Shown here: positions 45,001 to 57,000 of the stretch, one piece after another | How positions within the stretch are numbered: the first letter of the stretch is position 1 | Layout: each line of letters begins with the position of its first letter | Origin: Caenorhabditis elegans | Lineage: Eukaryota; Nematoda; Chromadorea; Rhabditida; Rhabditidae | Assembly: GCF_000002985.6 (NCBI RefSeq) | Contig: NC_003281.10 | Span: 1,426,001-1,490,000 of the forward strand | Length of the DNA stretch: 64,000 bases | Direction: 5' to 3' | The notes under the pieces: generated by a model | Told to the model about the DNA's origin: nothing | The model's database searches: none | The model's input: only the letters and a program-made list of their open reading frames with translations | Program-made: the position numbers and the translations under genes

Positions 45001-48000
45001 TCCAACTTCGATAAGTGTCATTTCTTCGGCCTCTTCACCACTTGGCCGGGCAATTTTCACTTCGATATCCGGAAATTCATCGTTTTCAGCCGGATTTTCT
45101 GGGATTTTCGCCGTTTTTTTCGGAGAATCTTCCATTTTTTCCCCGTCTTCCTCCGACTTTTCTTCAGCTTTCGATTTCTCTAGTGCCACGTGTCTTTCGA
45201 TAGATTCCTCATCCATTCGGAACAAAATTCCGAGTCCCATGACAAGTTGGCTCGGTGGCATAAAATTCTTCTTTCCTCGGATCATAAAGCTTCCAGAAGG
45301 TAGGTATTCGCCGGTAGGTGCTGTACGGGACACTTGGTCAGGGTGGACCCACCTGGAAAAATTTGGAATTTTTTTGGAAAAAATTTAAAAAAAAAATTTT
45401 TTCGAAATTTTTTTTCTAAAAAATTTTTTTTAGAAAAAAAATTAATTTCGAATATTTTCCAAAATATGAAATTTTTAACCATTAATTCGAATTCTGCACG
45501 TCACCAGCTTTCAAAAAACACCCATATTGCCCATATTCCACAAATTTTTGAAATGTTGGGTAAAAAAAAAACACGGGGGTTACTGTAGCCCCGATTTCGT
45601 GGTGGGACCCGACTTTGGAGAAATGACGTGGCACTGGTTGTATGAATGTCTTAAATGCCTTTTTTCAGGCAGAAAAATCAATTTTCCTTCTGAAAGTTGG
45701 GGAAAAATTCGAAAATTAAACAATTTTTTAAATAATTTTTCTTAAAAATTTACCCGTTTTTCTCGAAATTTTGATTTTTTCGAAAACTAACATCAAACTT
45801 CGAATTCTCCACCTCGCCAGCTTTCAAATGACACCCATATTACCTATCTTCCGCAAACTTTCAGAAATTTGGGTCCCACCACGAAAATGGAGCTACAGTA
45901 ACCCCCGATTTTCGTGGTGGGACCCACAGCTCAATTTTTGGGCAAAAATCTTGTTTCTCCAGGTCACTAGCTTCGATTTGACCCCCCATATTGCCTGTAT
46001 TACGGCATTTTCTGCAAATTTGGGTCCCACCACGAAAACGCGGGGGTTACTGTAGCCCCAATTTCGCGGCGAGACCCAAAATCGTCGGAATCTAGTCATG
46101 ATGGGGGTCATTTTGAAGCTGATGACGTGGAGAATGTGAATTTGCAGTTCAAATCGAAATAAACTCAAAAATGAAGAATTTCTCGTGATTTTCATTCATT
46201 TTTCCATCATCCACCAACCATGCGCTGGCGGTTACTGTAGCCTCCCACGCATTCGAGTAACAAACAGCCATTTGAGCGGCCTCTGTCAAGGTTTTCGGCG
46301 GGATTTCTGCGTCGAATGACTTATTACGAATGACAACTGAAGAGGCACCACGAACATCTGCATGCATATAGATATCATTGGGACGGAGGTATCTGGAAAA
46401 TTGAAAAATTAGTGAAAAATCCAAAGTTTTTCGGGAAAAAAAAATGAAAATTTGGGCATAGCTTCCGCATGTCCGAGTGACAAATGTGCTCTATTGTCAA
46501 ATTGTTGCCAGAAATACGGTATTTATTCACATTTTCAGGCCAATTTAAGGCTGGAAATGTGAATAAATACCCGTTTTTATGCCAAAAATCTGAGAAACGC
46601 ACAAGTCACAGGGGAAATATCGATTTTTAGAAGCATATAGAGATTTAAACTGGGAATTTTTTGTCAGTTTTTGGTTGAAAAGTGAGTTTTCAGACAATTT
46701 TTTTTTGATTTTAATGCTCAAACTACATAGAAACCTGAAATTTTGCTGTATTTCTGCAAATTTTCCATGAATTTCAGCTCGAAAAATCGGCTTTTCGTAT
46801 AATTTTCAGTAATTTTCTATTATTAGGACTATTTTATGGGTCAAAATTGCAATTTCGCCATTTTTCAGTGGAATCTTTTTTTCGATAAAAATTCTTTTTC
46901 AGCAATTTTCATGCTAAAAATTTTCTCCGTTTCTCCGTTTAATTTTACCCTTTATCAACCTTTTCCAGGGCTTCTAACTCTATTTTTGAATTTCTCGGGT
47001 TACGGTAGCGCCAAAAGTACGTTGGCACCGAACCTTACGACAATTAGTCCAAATTGGCTGAAAACCGGGTTACGAGGGTGAAAAGTGATAGAGAAGTCGA
47101 ATTTCGTATTAAAAATCTGTGAAAATCATCGAAAAATGATGAAAATCACAAGTTTTTCGGGAAAAAATGAAAATTTGGGCATAGCTTCCGCATGTCCGAG
47201 TGACAAATGTGCTCTATTGTCAAATTGTTGGCAGAAATACGGTATTTATTCACATTTTCAGGCCAATTTAAGACTGAAAATGTGAATAAATACAGTTTTT
47301 ATGCCAGAAATCTGAATAGAAGCACACAAGTCACAGGGGAAATATCGATTTCTGAAAATTCGAGAAAAATCGATAGAAATGTGAGATTTTCTCATTTTTC
47401 CAGAAAAGTCCAAATTTTGCTTCGATTTTTTGAAAATGTGGGTCCCCTACCACGGAAAATCGGGTTCACATTCGCTGCGGGACCCAACATGGCAGCTTTT
47501 TGCAAATTTCCAACTAATTTTCTATAAAAAAATGGGCAAAAATGATAATTTTTGCCGATTTTCTCAAATTTCGGCTCATTTTCTCAAAAAATTTCATAAT
47601 TTTTCGGAGATTTTGGCAATTTTCACATTTTTGTTCATATTTGGCCAAATTTTACCATTTTCGCTGGCTTTTGCATATTTTGGGTCAATTTTCTCAAATT
47701 TCCAATTATTAGGACTATTTTATGGGCAAAAATTGCAATTTTGCCATTTTTTTTTGGCCATTTTTCGCCAAATTATCCAACTTTTGGATCATTTAATTTT
47801 ATTTGAAAAAAAATTTTTTTCGACTGAAATTTCATGATTTTAACTAAAAAAAGTAGCAATTTTTCCTCATTTTCACATCTAAAAACCCCAAATTCTGCAG
47901 TTTTCTCCATTTTTCCAGGCTAACTTTTTAACCAAAAGCTCATTCTGTTGAGCATCTCGGCCGGCAACGACAATAAATCCTTCGGAACTGATAAACCATC

Positions 48001-51000
48001 GAAACTTCTCGAACCACATTGATTTTCGTGATTTTTTCACTTCGACGACAATTTTCACTTGTTCCAGAGTGGATTTCGCCTTTTCTTGGGCATTTTTAAT
48101 GGCTTTTTCCGATGAGGCGACCGTTTTTTTCACTTTTTCTGCTGCCGATTTTTTGTCGACAAAATGGCGTTGAGCATTTTTTGATGCGTTCAGCGAGATG
48201 TCGATTGGCACCTGAAATTTGAAAATTGAAAAAAAAAAAATGTTTTTTTGAAATTTTTTTAATTTTCGAAAAAAAATTTACAATTCAATTTTTTTTTAAA
48301 GTAATTTTCTCTAAAATTTTCAGATTCAGCATAATTTTTCACACCGAAAAATCAAATTTTTAGGCCAAAATTCAGTAGTTAAGTGTTTGCGTACTTTTGG
48401 GGCTACAGTAACCCGCAAAATTCCAAATTTTTGAGAAAAAAACCGCGGAAAAGTGGAAAACTCGATTTTTTTTGACAGTTTTGAACATTTTACAAAATTT
48501 TTACAAAAAAAATTGTAAAAATTTTGAAAATTCCAAAAAAAATTTTTTTTTTGTAATTTCGAAATTTTTTTTTCAATTTTCGAAAAAAAAATTGTCCAAT
48601 TCGCTTTCTAACCGATTTTCCTTAAAATTTTCAAATTCAGCGTAATTTTTACACCGAGAAATCGAAATTTCAGCCCGAAATTCGGCAATGAAGTGTTTGC
48701 GTACTTTTGGAGCTACAGTAACCCGCAAAAATTCAAAATTTTGAGAAAAAAACCGCGGAAAAGTGGAAAATCGGTAGAGTTTGAGCCGCTGAATTCGAAT
48801 TTTTCAGCTAAAATAGCAGAAATTCACAAATTTTTGAGTTTTCAGCGCGACTTTTACCTTCAAAACCTCAGCTTCATCATCATACGGATCCGCCAGGCTC
48901 ATCATAAACTCATTATTTTCAAATTTAAATGAATCAATCGATTTTGCGACAGGATCCCCATTTCCAGCAGCTGTTTTTCGCATTTCTTCGATCGTTTGCC
49001 ATGAAAATTGATTGGCGAGGGCACTTCTGATGAGTAGAAGAGCTTTTTCGACGAGTTCCGTGTTCAAAATGATACGATTCGCCATTTGTTCACGTTGAGA
49101 TTGGGTTAGCTGCAAAAAAAATCAATAAATTTCTGCGAAATTAACTTGAAATTTGAAAAAAAAAATTTTTTTTCGAAAATTGAAAAAAAAATTTTTTTTC
49201 TTTAAAATTTCAATTTTTTAAATAAAAATTTACAAAATCGAGTTCTCCACGTCACCAGCTTTCAAATGACACCCATATTACCTATATTCCGTCATTTTCC
49301 GAAATTTTGGGTCCCACCACGAAAACGCGGGGGTTACTGTAGCCCCAATTTCGTGGTGGGACCCGAAAGCCTATTATTCGGCAAAAACCTTGCTTCTCAG
49401 CGTCATTAGCTTCAATTTTTTTTTTGAAATTTTGGGTCCCACCACGAAAGTGGAGCTACAGTAACCTACAATTTTCGTGGTGGGACCCAAAATTCAATTT
49501 TTAGGCAAAAATCTTGCTTCTCAGCGTCATTAGCTTCAATTTGACCACTATATTGCGTGTATTAAGTCAATTTTACGAAGTTTTGGGTCCCACCACGAAA
49601 ATTGGAGGTTACTGTAGTCCCAATTTCGTGGTGAGACCCAAAATTCGAGTTTTGGCAAAATTATATTAAAATTTAGATTCTCCTCACTTTTAGCTTCAAT
49701 TTAAGCCCCATATTGCTCATATTCCATGAATTTTCAAATTTCGGGTCCCACCACGAAAGTGGAGCTACAGTAACCTGCGATTTTCTTGGTGGGACCCAAA
49801 GTTCAATTTTTCGGCAAAAATTTCGATTCTTCGCAACATAGGCTTCAATTTGACCACTATATTGCCTATATTCAGTGATTTTTTGAAAATTTGGGGTCCC
49901 ACCACGAAAATTGGAGGTTACTGTAGCCCCAATTTCGTGGTGAGACCCAAAATTCGAGTTTTTGGCAAAATTATAATAAAATTTAGATTCTCCTCACTTT
50001 TAGCTTCAATTTAAGCCCCATATTGCTCATATTCCATGAATTTTCAAATTTTGGGTCTCACCACGAAAATGGAGCTACAGTAACCCGCGATTTTCGTGGT
50101 GGGACCCAAAAATGTTAAAATTTGACGGAATATAGGCAATATGGGGGTCATTTTGAAGCTGGTGACGTGGGAAATTCAAATTTTCGAGTGAATTTTTGAT
50201 GAATCGGAAATTGAAGCGCGATTTTTCAGCGTTTTTCTCCAAATTTTCAGCAATTTCCGCCGCACCTGCAACGCTTCAATCCGATCCTTCTGATCCTTTT
50301 CCACATTTTCCAGCTTTTTCAACGCCTGTTTCTCCATATTAACCGCTTTTTGTTCCTGTTTCTGAGTTTCAATTCTCGAGTAGAACTCGTCGACCGCTTC
50401 GCAGAACGATGAAAGCTCTTTGGACAATTTAGCGGTGAATTCCATTGAAATTGGGTTGAAATCCTGGTAGATTTGGATTGGAGTCGAGATTGGAGCTGGA
50501 AAATTCCGAAAAATCCAAAGTTTTTCGGGAAAAAAATGAAAATTTGGGCATAGCTTCCGCATGTCCGAGTGACAAATGTGCTCTATTGTCAAATTGTTGC
50601 CAGAAATACGGTATTTATTCACATTTTCAGGCCAATTTAAGACTGAAAATGTGAATAAATACAGTTTTTATGCCAAAAATCTGAGAAACGCACAAGTCAC
50701 AGGGGAAATATCGATTTTTAGAAGATTTTAGGGATTTAAACTGAAAATTTTGCGATTTTCAAGTTAAAATCCTTTTTATTCCCATTATTTGGAAAAAATC
50801 GCTAAAAATGGCCTGAAACCATCATTTTCAGATTTGTGGCCTAGAAATCCCAAAAGTTAGGCCACCAATCTATTTTGTGCGAAAAAACCAATTTCTAGGG
50901 GTAAAAATGAGTGGAAAACTCAATTTTTAACTGAAAAATCAAGAAAAATCACTAGAAAACTGAGATTTTCGGTTAAAAAAAAATTTAAAAGCAAAAAATG

Positions 51001-54000
51001 CCAATTTTTCCGTGAAAAATCGATTTTTTCACCAATTTTCCTACTCACAAAGCACTTCTGAGTAGCTAATAAATCCCAACGGTTTATGCAGAACCGTATC
51101 CCAAACATCTTCGGTAGCCTTCTGAATTTCCTCAAATTTGTGCAAATTTCCGTCGAAAATCTCGGAAATTTCGCTAGAATTCTTAATTTTCGTGTCCCAT
51201 TTCACTTGGCATCGTGCCAAAATCTCCTTAGTCACCGGATTTCCACATTTTGTGATTTGAGCCAAAATTCGTCCAAATTGCTCTTCTTTTCCGTCTGGAA
51301 TCCCGGAAATCGCTAGTTTTACGTCGGAAATTTCCAATTTTTCGCCAGTTTTCGCAGCAGAATTTTCATCGTCGGAAAACGTGAATTTCTCGCGTACCGC
51401 CCATCTGACAGAGGTATCCTTGTCGGTTCGAACTCTCAAAATATTGAGAATTGTGAGCTCTTGGTCAGTGAGCACAACGTTTCCACGGTCATAGAGCTCC
51501 ACGTAGAGGCGATTTTCACGATCTTCGGTGCCGAAGGTGAGCTCGACGAGCCGATCGAAGCCAACTACTCGGATGGAGGTTAGGCTGAAAAAAAAATTTG
51601 GGCATTTTTGGGCATGCAAAAGCTTGAAAAATTGGTATTTTTCCGTTGGAATGAATTTCAGCACCGAAAATCATTGAAAATCCGGTGAAATTTAATGAAA
51701 TTATCAATTTTTTTGCAATTTCCATATTAAAATTTGGATTCCCCGTCTAATTTTACCCTTTATCAACCTTTTCCAGGGCTTCTAACTCTATTTTTGAATT
51801 TCGAGGGGTACGGTAGCGCCAAAAGTACGCAAACACCTGCTAGGAACCGAACTTTACGACAATTAGTCTAAATTGACTGAAAACCGGGTTACGGGGGGTA
51901 AAAAGTAATGGAGAAGTCGAATTTTGTATTGAAAATCTGTGAAAATCAAGTTTTTTGAGGAAAAATGAAAATTTGGGCATAGCTTCCGCATCTCCGAGTG
52001 ACAAATGTGCTCTATTGTCAAATTGTTGGCAGATATACCGCATTTATTCACATTTTTAGCCAATTTATGACTGAAAATGTGATTAAATACAGTTTTTATG
52101 CCAAAAATCTGAATAGAAGCACACAGGTCACAGGGAAAATATCGTTTTTTAGAAGATTTTCGAGACTTAAACTGAAAATTTTGAGATTTTCAAGTTAAAA
52201 TCGTTTTTATTGTCATTATTCGAGATAACAATCGATGAAAAATGGCTTGAAACCATCATTTTCAGATTGGTGGCCTAGAAATCCAAAAAGTTAGGACACC
52301 AATCTATTTTGTGCAAAAATCACCAATTTCTAGGGGCAGAAATGAGTGAAAAACTCAATTTCCAACTGAAAATTTGAGAAAAATCAATTTTTCGATTTTT
52401 TTTTTCGGTTTTTTTTTCGGAAATCTTCACGAATTTCTGGTGAAATCCGGTTTTAACGAGATTTTCTTAGTTTTTCGCTTAAAATCGTGCAATTTTCAGG
52501 CTTTCAACTCAAAAATTTGGAAATTCCCGGGTTACGCCCCAAAAGTCCGCAAACACCACGGCTACAGTACCCCAGACATTTTTGCTCTGAAAATCGAGTT
52601 TTTTGGGTAAAAATGGTGTTGAAAACGAAAATTGAGCTGAAAATAGTTAAAAATTGCAACTTTTTTTTTTCAATTTTTAACTATTTTTAGCTCAATTTTC
52701 ATTTTCAACGCCAATTTTTAATCCAAAAAAACTCGATTTTCGGAGCAAAAAATGTCTGGGGTACTGTAGCCGTGGTGTTTGCGGACTTTTGGGGCTACCG
52801 TAACCAGGGAATTTTCAAATTTTTGAGTTAAAACCCTAAAAATTGCGATTCCAGGGGTAATTTGAGGCGCTGAATTCGAATTTTTAGGAGAAAAAATCCA
52901 GAGAAACTCGAAAAATTCCCGAACTTTTCCCGAACGGTTTTAGTACCGTTTCTGATTGATATGTTTCCGTAATTTCATGGAAAAAGACGATGGAGTCTGT
53001 GATTTTGGCCAATCATGAAATGTCTGATGAAGTCGGACACCTGATTCGAAGAGGATAACGGCTTTTTCGTCTGTTCGGGATAATTTGATGAGATATGTCT
53101 TATTGTCGATGTCGTAAACGTTGTTCACACGCATTCCTGCAAGAAAATTTTAATTTAGGCAGTTGCAGTCAAAATTTCAAATTTTTATTATCAAATTCAA
53201 ATTTGTCACCTATTTTTACCCCTTAACACTTGTTTTCGGGGTTCTTAGCTCAAAATTTGAATTTTGAGGGGTACGGTAGCTCCAAAAGTACGCAAACACC
53301 GCACAGCCTACGACAAAATGCAGAAATGCTCGAAATTCGACGAAAAAAAACGTCAAATATGGGTTAAAAATGGCGGGAAATTTGAATTTTTCATTAAAAA
53401 AGCCGAAAAATCGGTGATTTGTTACAAAAATCAGATTTTTCTGAAAATTTCAAATTTTCTGATATTTTTTGTCAGAATTTTGAAATTTCATTAGCGAATT
53501 CGAATTTCCCACCTATTTCTACCCCTTAAAACTTGTTTTTCGAAATTCAAATATTTTTCAGAAAAATCTCGTTTTCGTGGTAAATTTACGAAATTATTAT
53601 TTTTTTTTAAGTCAAAAATTGAATTTTTTAAAAAAAAATTTCAGAAATTCAAAAAAAACAACCAATTTTCGATATTTTCAGTCGAAATTTGAATATGTTT
53701 TAGAAGAAATTGAATTTTTCAGCCAAACTGTTGGAAATTTTCAAAAAAAATTTTTTTAAATTTAACAAAGAAGTCAAAATATCGATTTTTCAGCCAAAAT
53801 TTGATTTTTTTTTTCTGAAAAATTTCTAAAAATTCGAAACAAAAAAAACAAATTTTTGAATTTTTTCAGTCTAAATTTTAATTTTTTAAAAAAATTTAAA
53901 AATTCCCTTTTTAAGCCTAAAATTTGGCGGGAAATTCAAATTTTTTAGTAAAAAATTCAAAATTCTAGTGAAAAATCAATGTCTATAGGAAAATTTACTT

Positions 54001-57000
54001 TTTTTTTTCTGAAAATCTGAGAATTTTGCTGGAAAAAATTAGAGATTTTCGAAAAAATACGGATTTTTTTGAAATATTAAAAATAAACGAATTTTCGATA
54101 TTTTCAGTCAAAAATTGAATATTTTTTTAGAAGAAGTGGAATTTTTCCAGCCAAACTTTAAAAAAAAAAAAAAAGTCAAAATATCGATTTTTTAGTAAAA
54201 AAGTTGAATTTTTTCTGAAAATTTTTGAAGAAAAAATTCGAAATTGACCTGAAATTTAACGGAAAATTGCAAATTTTGTGTCAAAAAATCGGAAAACCGG
54301 AAATTTTCACCCAAAAATTCGTTGAAATTTCAAGGCCTTCATTCCGAGATGACAAACTTTTTGGTGGCAAAGGTTCTTTGGGGGCATAGTATCCAAGGAG
54401 ACAAAGGATCCAGTAGACAAACTGGGGTGTATCTTGGGGGGCATATCTTTGGTGACAACCTTTTTTTCAACTAGATTTTTATATGTATTTTTCAACTAAT
54501 TTTTGTTCACATTTTTCTGGAATAAGATTTTTAATGCAATTTTCAATCGATTTTCGGTTATAATTCCCTCACAATTGAATGTATGAACGATGGTCTTTTG
54601 GGAAAAGCTGTAAAACGTCCAACTTCAGCTCCGAAGGATCACATGGGTACCTTCTGATGTTCTGATCCTTCAGATAAGAAGGATCGTAAGGGTACCTCCT
54701 GATGGTCTGATCCTTCAGATCCAAAGGATCATGAGGCTCTTCCTGATGTTCTGATCCTTCAGCTCCAAAAGAACATGAGGCTCTGCCTGATGATCTGATC
54801 TTTCAGAGCCGAATGATCACATGGGTACCTTCTGATGATCTGATCCTTCGGCTTCGACGGATCATATGGATTTTTGACAAAATTTGAAAAAAAAAATTTT
54901 GAAAAAAAACTCGAAATTTTTTTTGTTATTCTTCATTCTTTAAAGAATAGTTCAAATTTATCATGATAGGACCGAAAACTTTCAAGAAACAGTATAACTA
55001 TACATGATAATCAGCTTCTACCAAATAATGATAAATTCTCCGCGATGACAAACTTTTGGGTGACAAAGTATCTTGGTGGACAAACAAAAATTACCGAAAA
55101 CTGATGTAAGGAATAGTGAAATAGAGTCCTATGGACTATTAAACATGTTCAGTAGGTGTATTCAGGACTGTCCGTCAAAATAAAAAAAAGTTTGTCAGAC
55201 GAAGTTCGAACCTGGGACCTGTAGGATGCAAAGTGCGCTCACTACCACTACACCAGCTATGCGAAAGTCGGCGAGCCTCATCGAAGGCTATTATAAAACT
55301 TAGTTCGCACGAGTATGATCGACATTCAACAAACAGTAATATCTCTCAACAAGAATTTCTTCATGGAATTGAGGTCATTTGACTATTTTTATCGGTTTTT
55401 CAAGTTGAGCATAGGGTCTTTTAATTTTTTGAGCATAGAAAATCATGAAAGCTGCCTGTTCCTTGTATCCTGGATCAAAATAGACGGATCTGGCCTAAAA
55501 TATTTCCTGAAAAGTGATCATTTCATGTCCATCGTGTGTTTCTCTGTATTTTGAACCAGAAAGTTGAACAAAAATGATAATATTATATCGAAAAATGGAA
55601 CAAATAAATTTTAGGCCTAATCAAATTTTTTCCGGATATTGTTTTTTTGTCATGATTATATGTTTTTAAATTTTTTATAATGTGTTTTATAATTAAATTC
55701 TTCATTATTTCCATCGTAATGTCCTTTTCGATGCAGAATTTGCATTAAATTTCATTGACAGTTTCGTGCGTCAAATAGGGTGCTTCATACGCAAACGCCA
55801 AAGTACGCAAACACCGACCGTATACCGTATTCATCGAAACGAATTAAATTTTTTGCAACATCTATTTTTCAGCTCGAACTGTTAAATTTTGCTTGAAATG
55901 AAGGAAATAATGACGAATTTTGTTATAAAACACATTATAAAAAATTTAAAAACATATAATCATGACAAAAAAACAATATCCGGAAAAAATTTGATTAGGC
56001 CTAAAATTTATTTGTTCCATTTTTCGATATAATATTATCATTTTTGTTCAACTTTCTGGTTCAAAATACAGAGAAACACACGATGGACATGAAATGATCA
56101 CTTTTCAGGAAATATTTTAGGCCAGATACGTCTATTTTGATCCAGGATACAAGGAACAGGCAGCTTTCATGATTTTCTATGCTCAAAAAATTAAAAGACC
56201 CTATGCTCAACTTGAAAAACCGATAAAAATAGTCAAATGACCTCAATTCCATGAAGAAATTCTTGTTGAGAGATATTACTGTTTGTTGAATGTCGATCAT
56301 ACTCGTGCGAACTAAGTTTTATAATAGCCTTCGATGAGGCTCGCCGACTTTCGCATAGCTGGTGTAGTGGTAGTGAGCGCACTTTGCATCCTACAGGTCC
56401 CAGGTTCGAACTTCGTCTGACAAACTTTTTTTTATTTTGACGGACAGTCCTGAATACACCTACTGAACATGTTTAATAGTCCATAGGACTCTATTTCACT
56501 ATTCCTTACATCAGTTTTCGGTAATTTTTGTTTGTCCACCAAGATACTTTGTCACCCAAAAGTTTGTCATCGCGGAGAATTTATCATTATTTGGTAGAAG
56601 CTGATTATCATGTATAGTTATACTGTTTCTTGAAAGTTTTCGGTCCTATCATGATAAATTTGAACTATTCTTTAAAGAATGAAGAATAACAAAAAAAATT
56701 TCGAGTTTTTTTTCAAAATTTTTTTTTTCAAATTTTGTCAAAAATCCATATGATCCGTCGAAGCCGAAGGATCAGATCATCAGAAGGTACCCATGTGATC
56801 ATTCGGCTCTGAAAGATCAGATCATCAGGCAGAGCCTCATGTTCTTTTGGAGCTGAAGGATCAGAACATCAGGAAGAGCCTCATGATCCTTTGGATCTGA
56901 AGGATCAGACCATCAGGAGGTACCCTTACGATCCTTCTTATCTGAAGGATCAGAACATCAGAAGGTACCCATGTGATCCTTCGGAGCTGAAGTTGGACGT

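Larger units (their letters stand above)
46440..47351. repeat. About 900-bp segment duplicated at 62705-63640
   Basis: From hairpin copy 2 to copy 3, including GAGATTTAAACTGGGAATTT, TTTTGTCAGTTTTTGGTTGA, CAAACTACATAGAAACCTG, TTTCTCCGTTTCTCCGTTTA and ACCGAACCTTACGACAATTA. The same order, orientation and near-identical sequence occur beyond the minus-strand gene at 62.7-63.6 kb. Confidence 0.85.

Noticed and set aside
44683..45183. 166-codon plus-strand open frame
   Set aside because: Antisense shadow of NEMF exon 8, whose minus-strand frame has clear family motifs.
55315..55554. 79-codon frame present in both arms of the fold-back transposon
   Set aside because: The mirrored copy is expected from the palindrome alone. 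No known domain, and the single difference is non-synonymous. Kept only as a note on the element.
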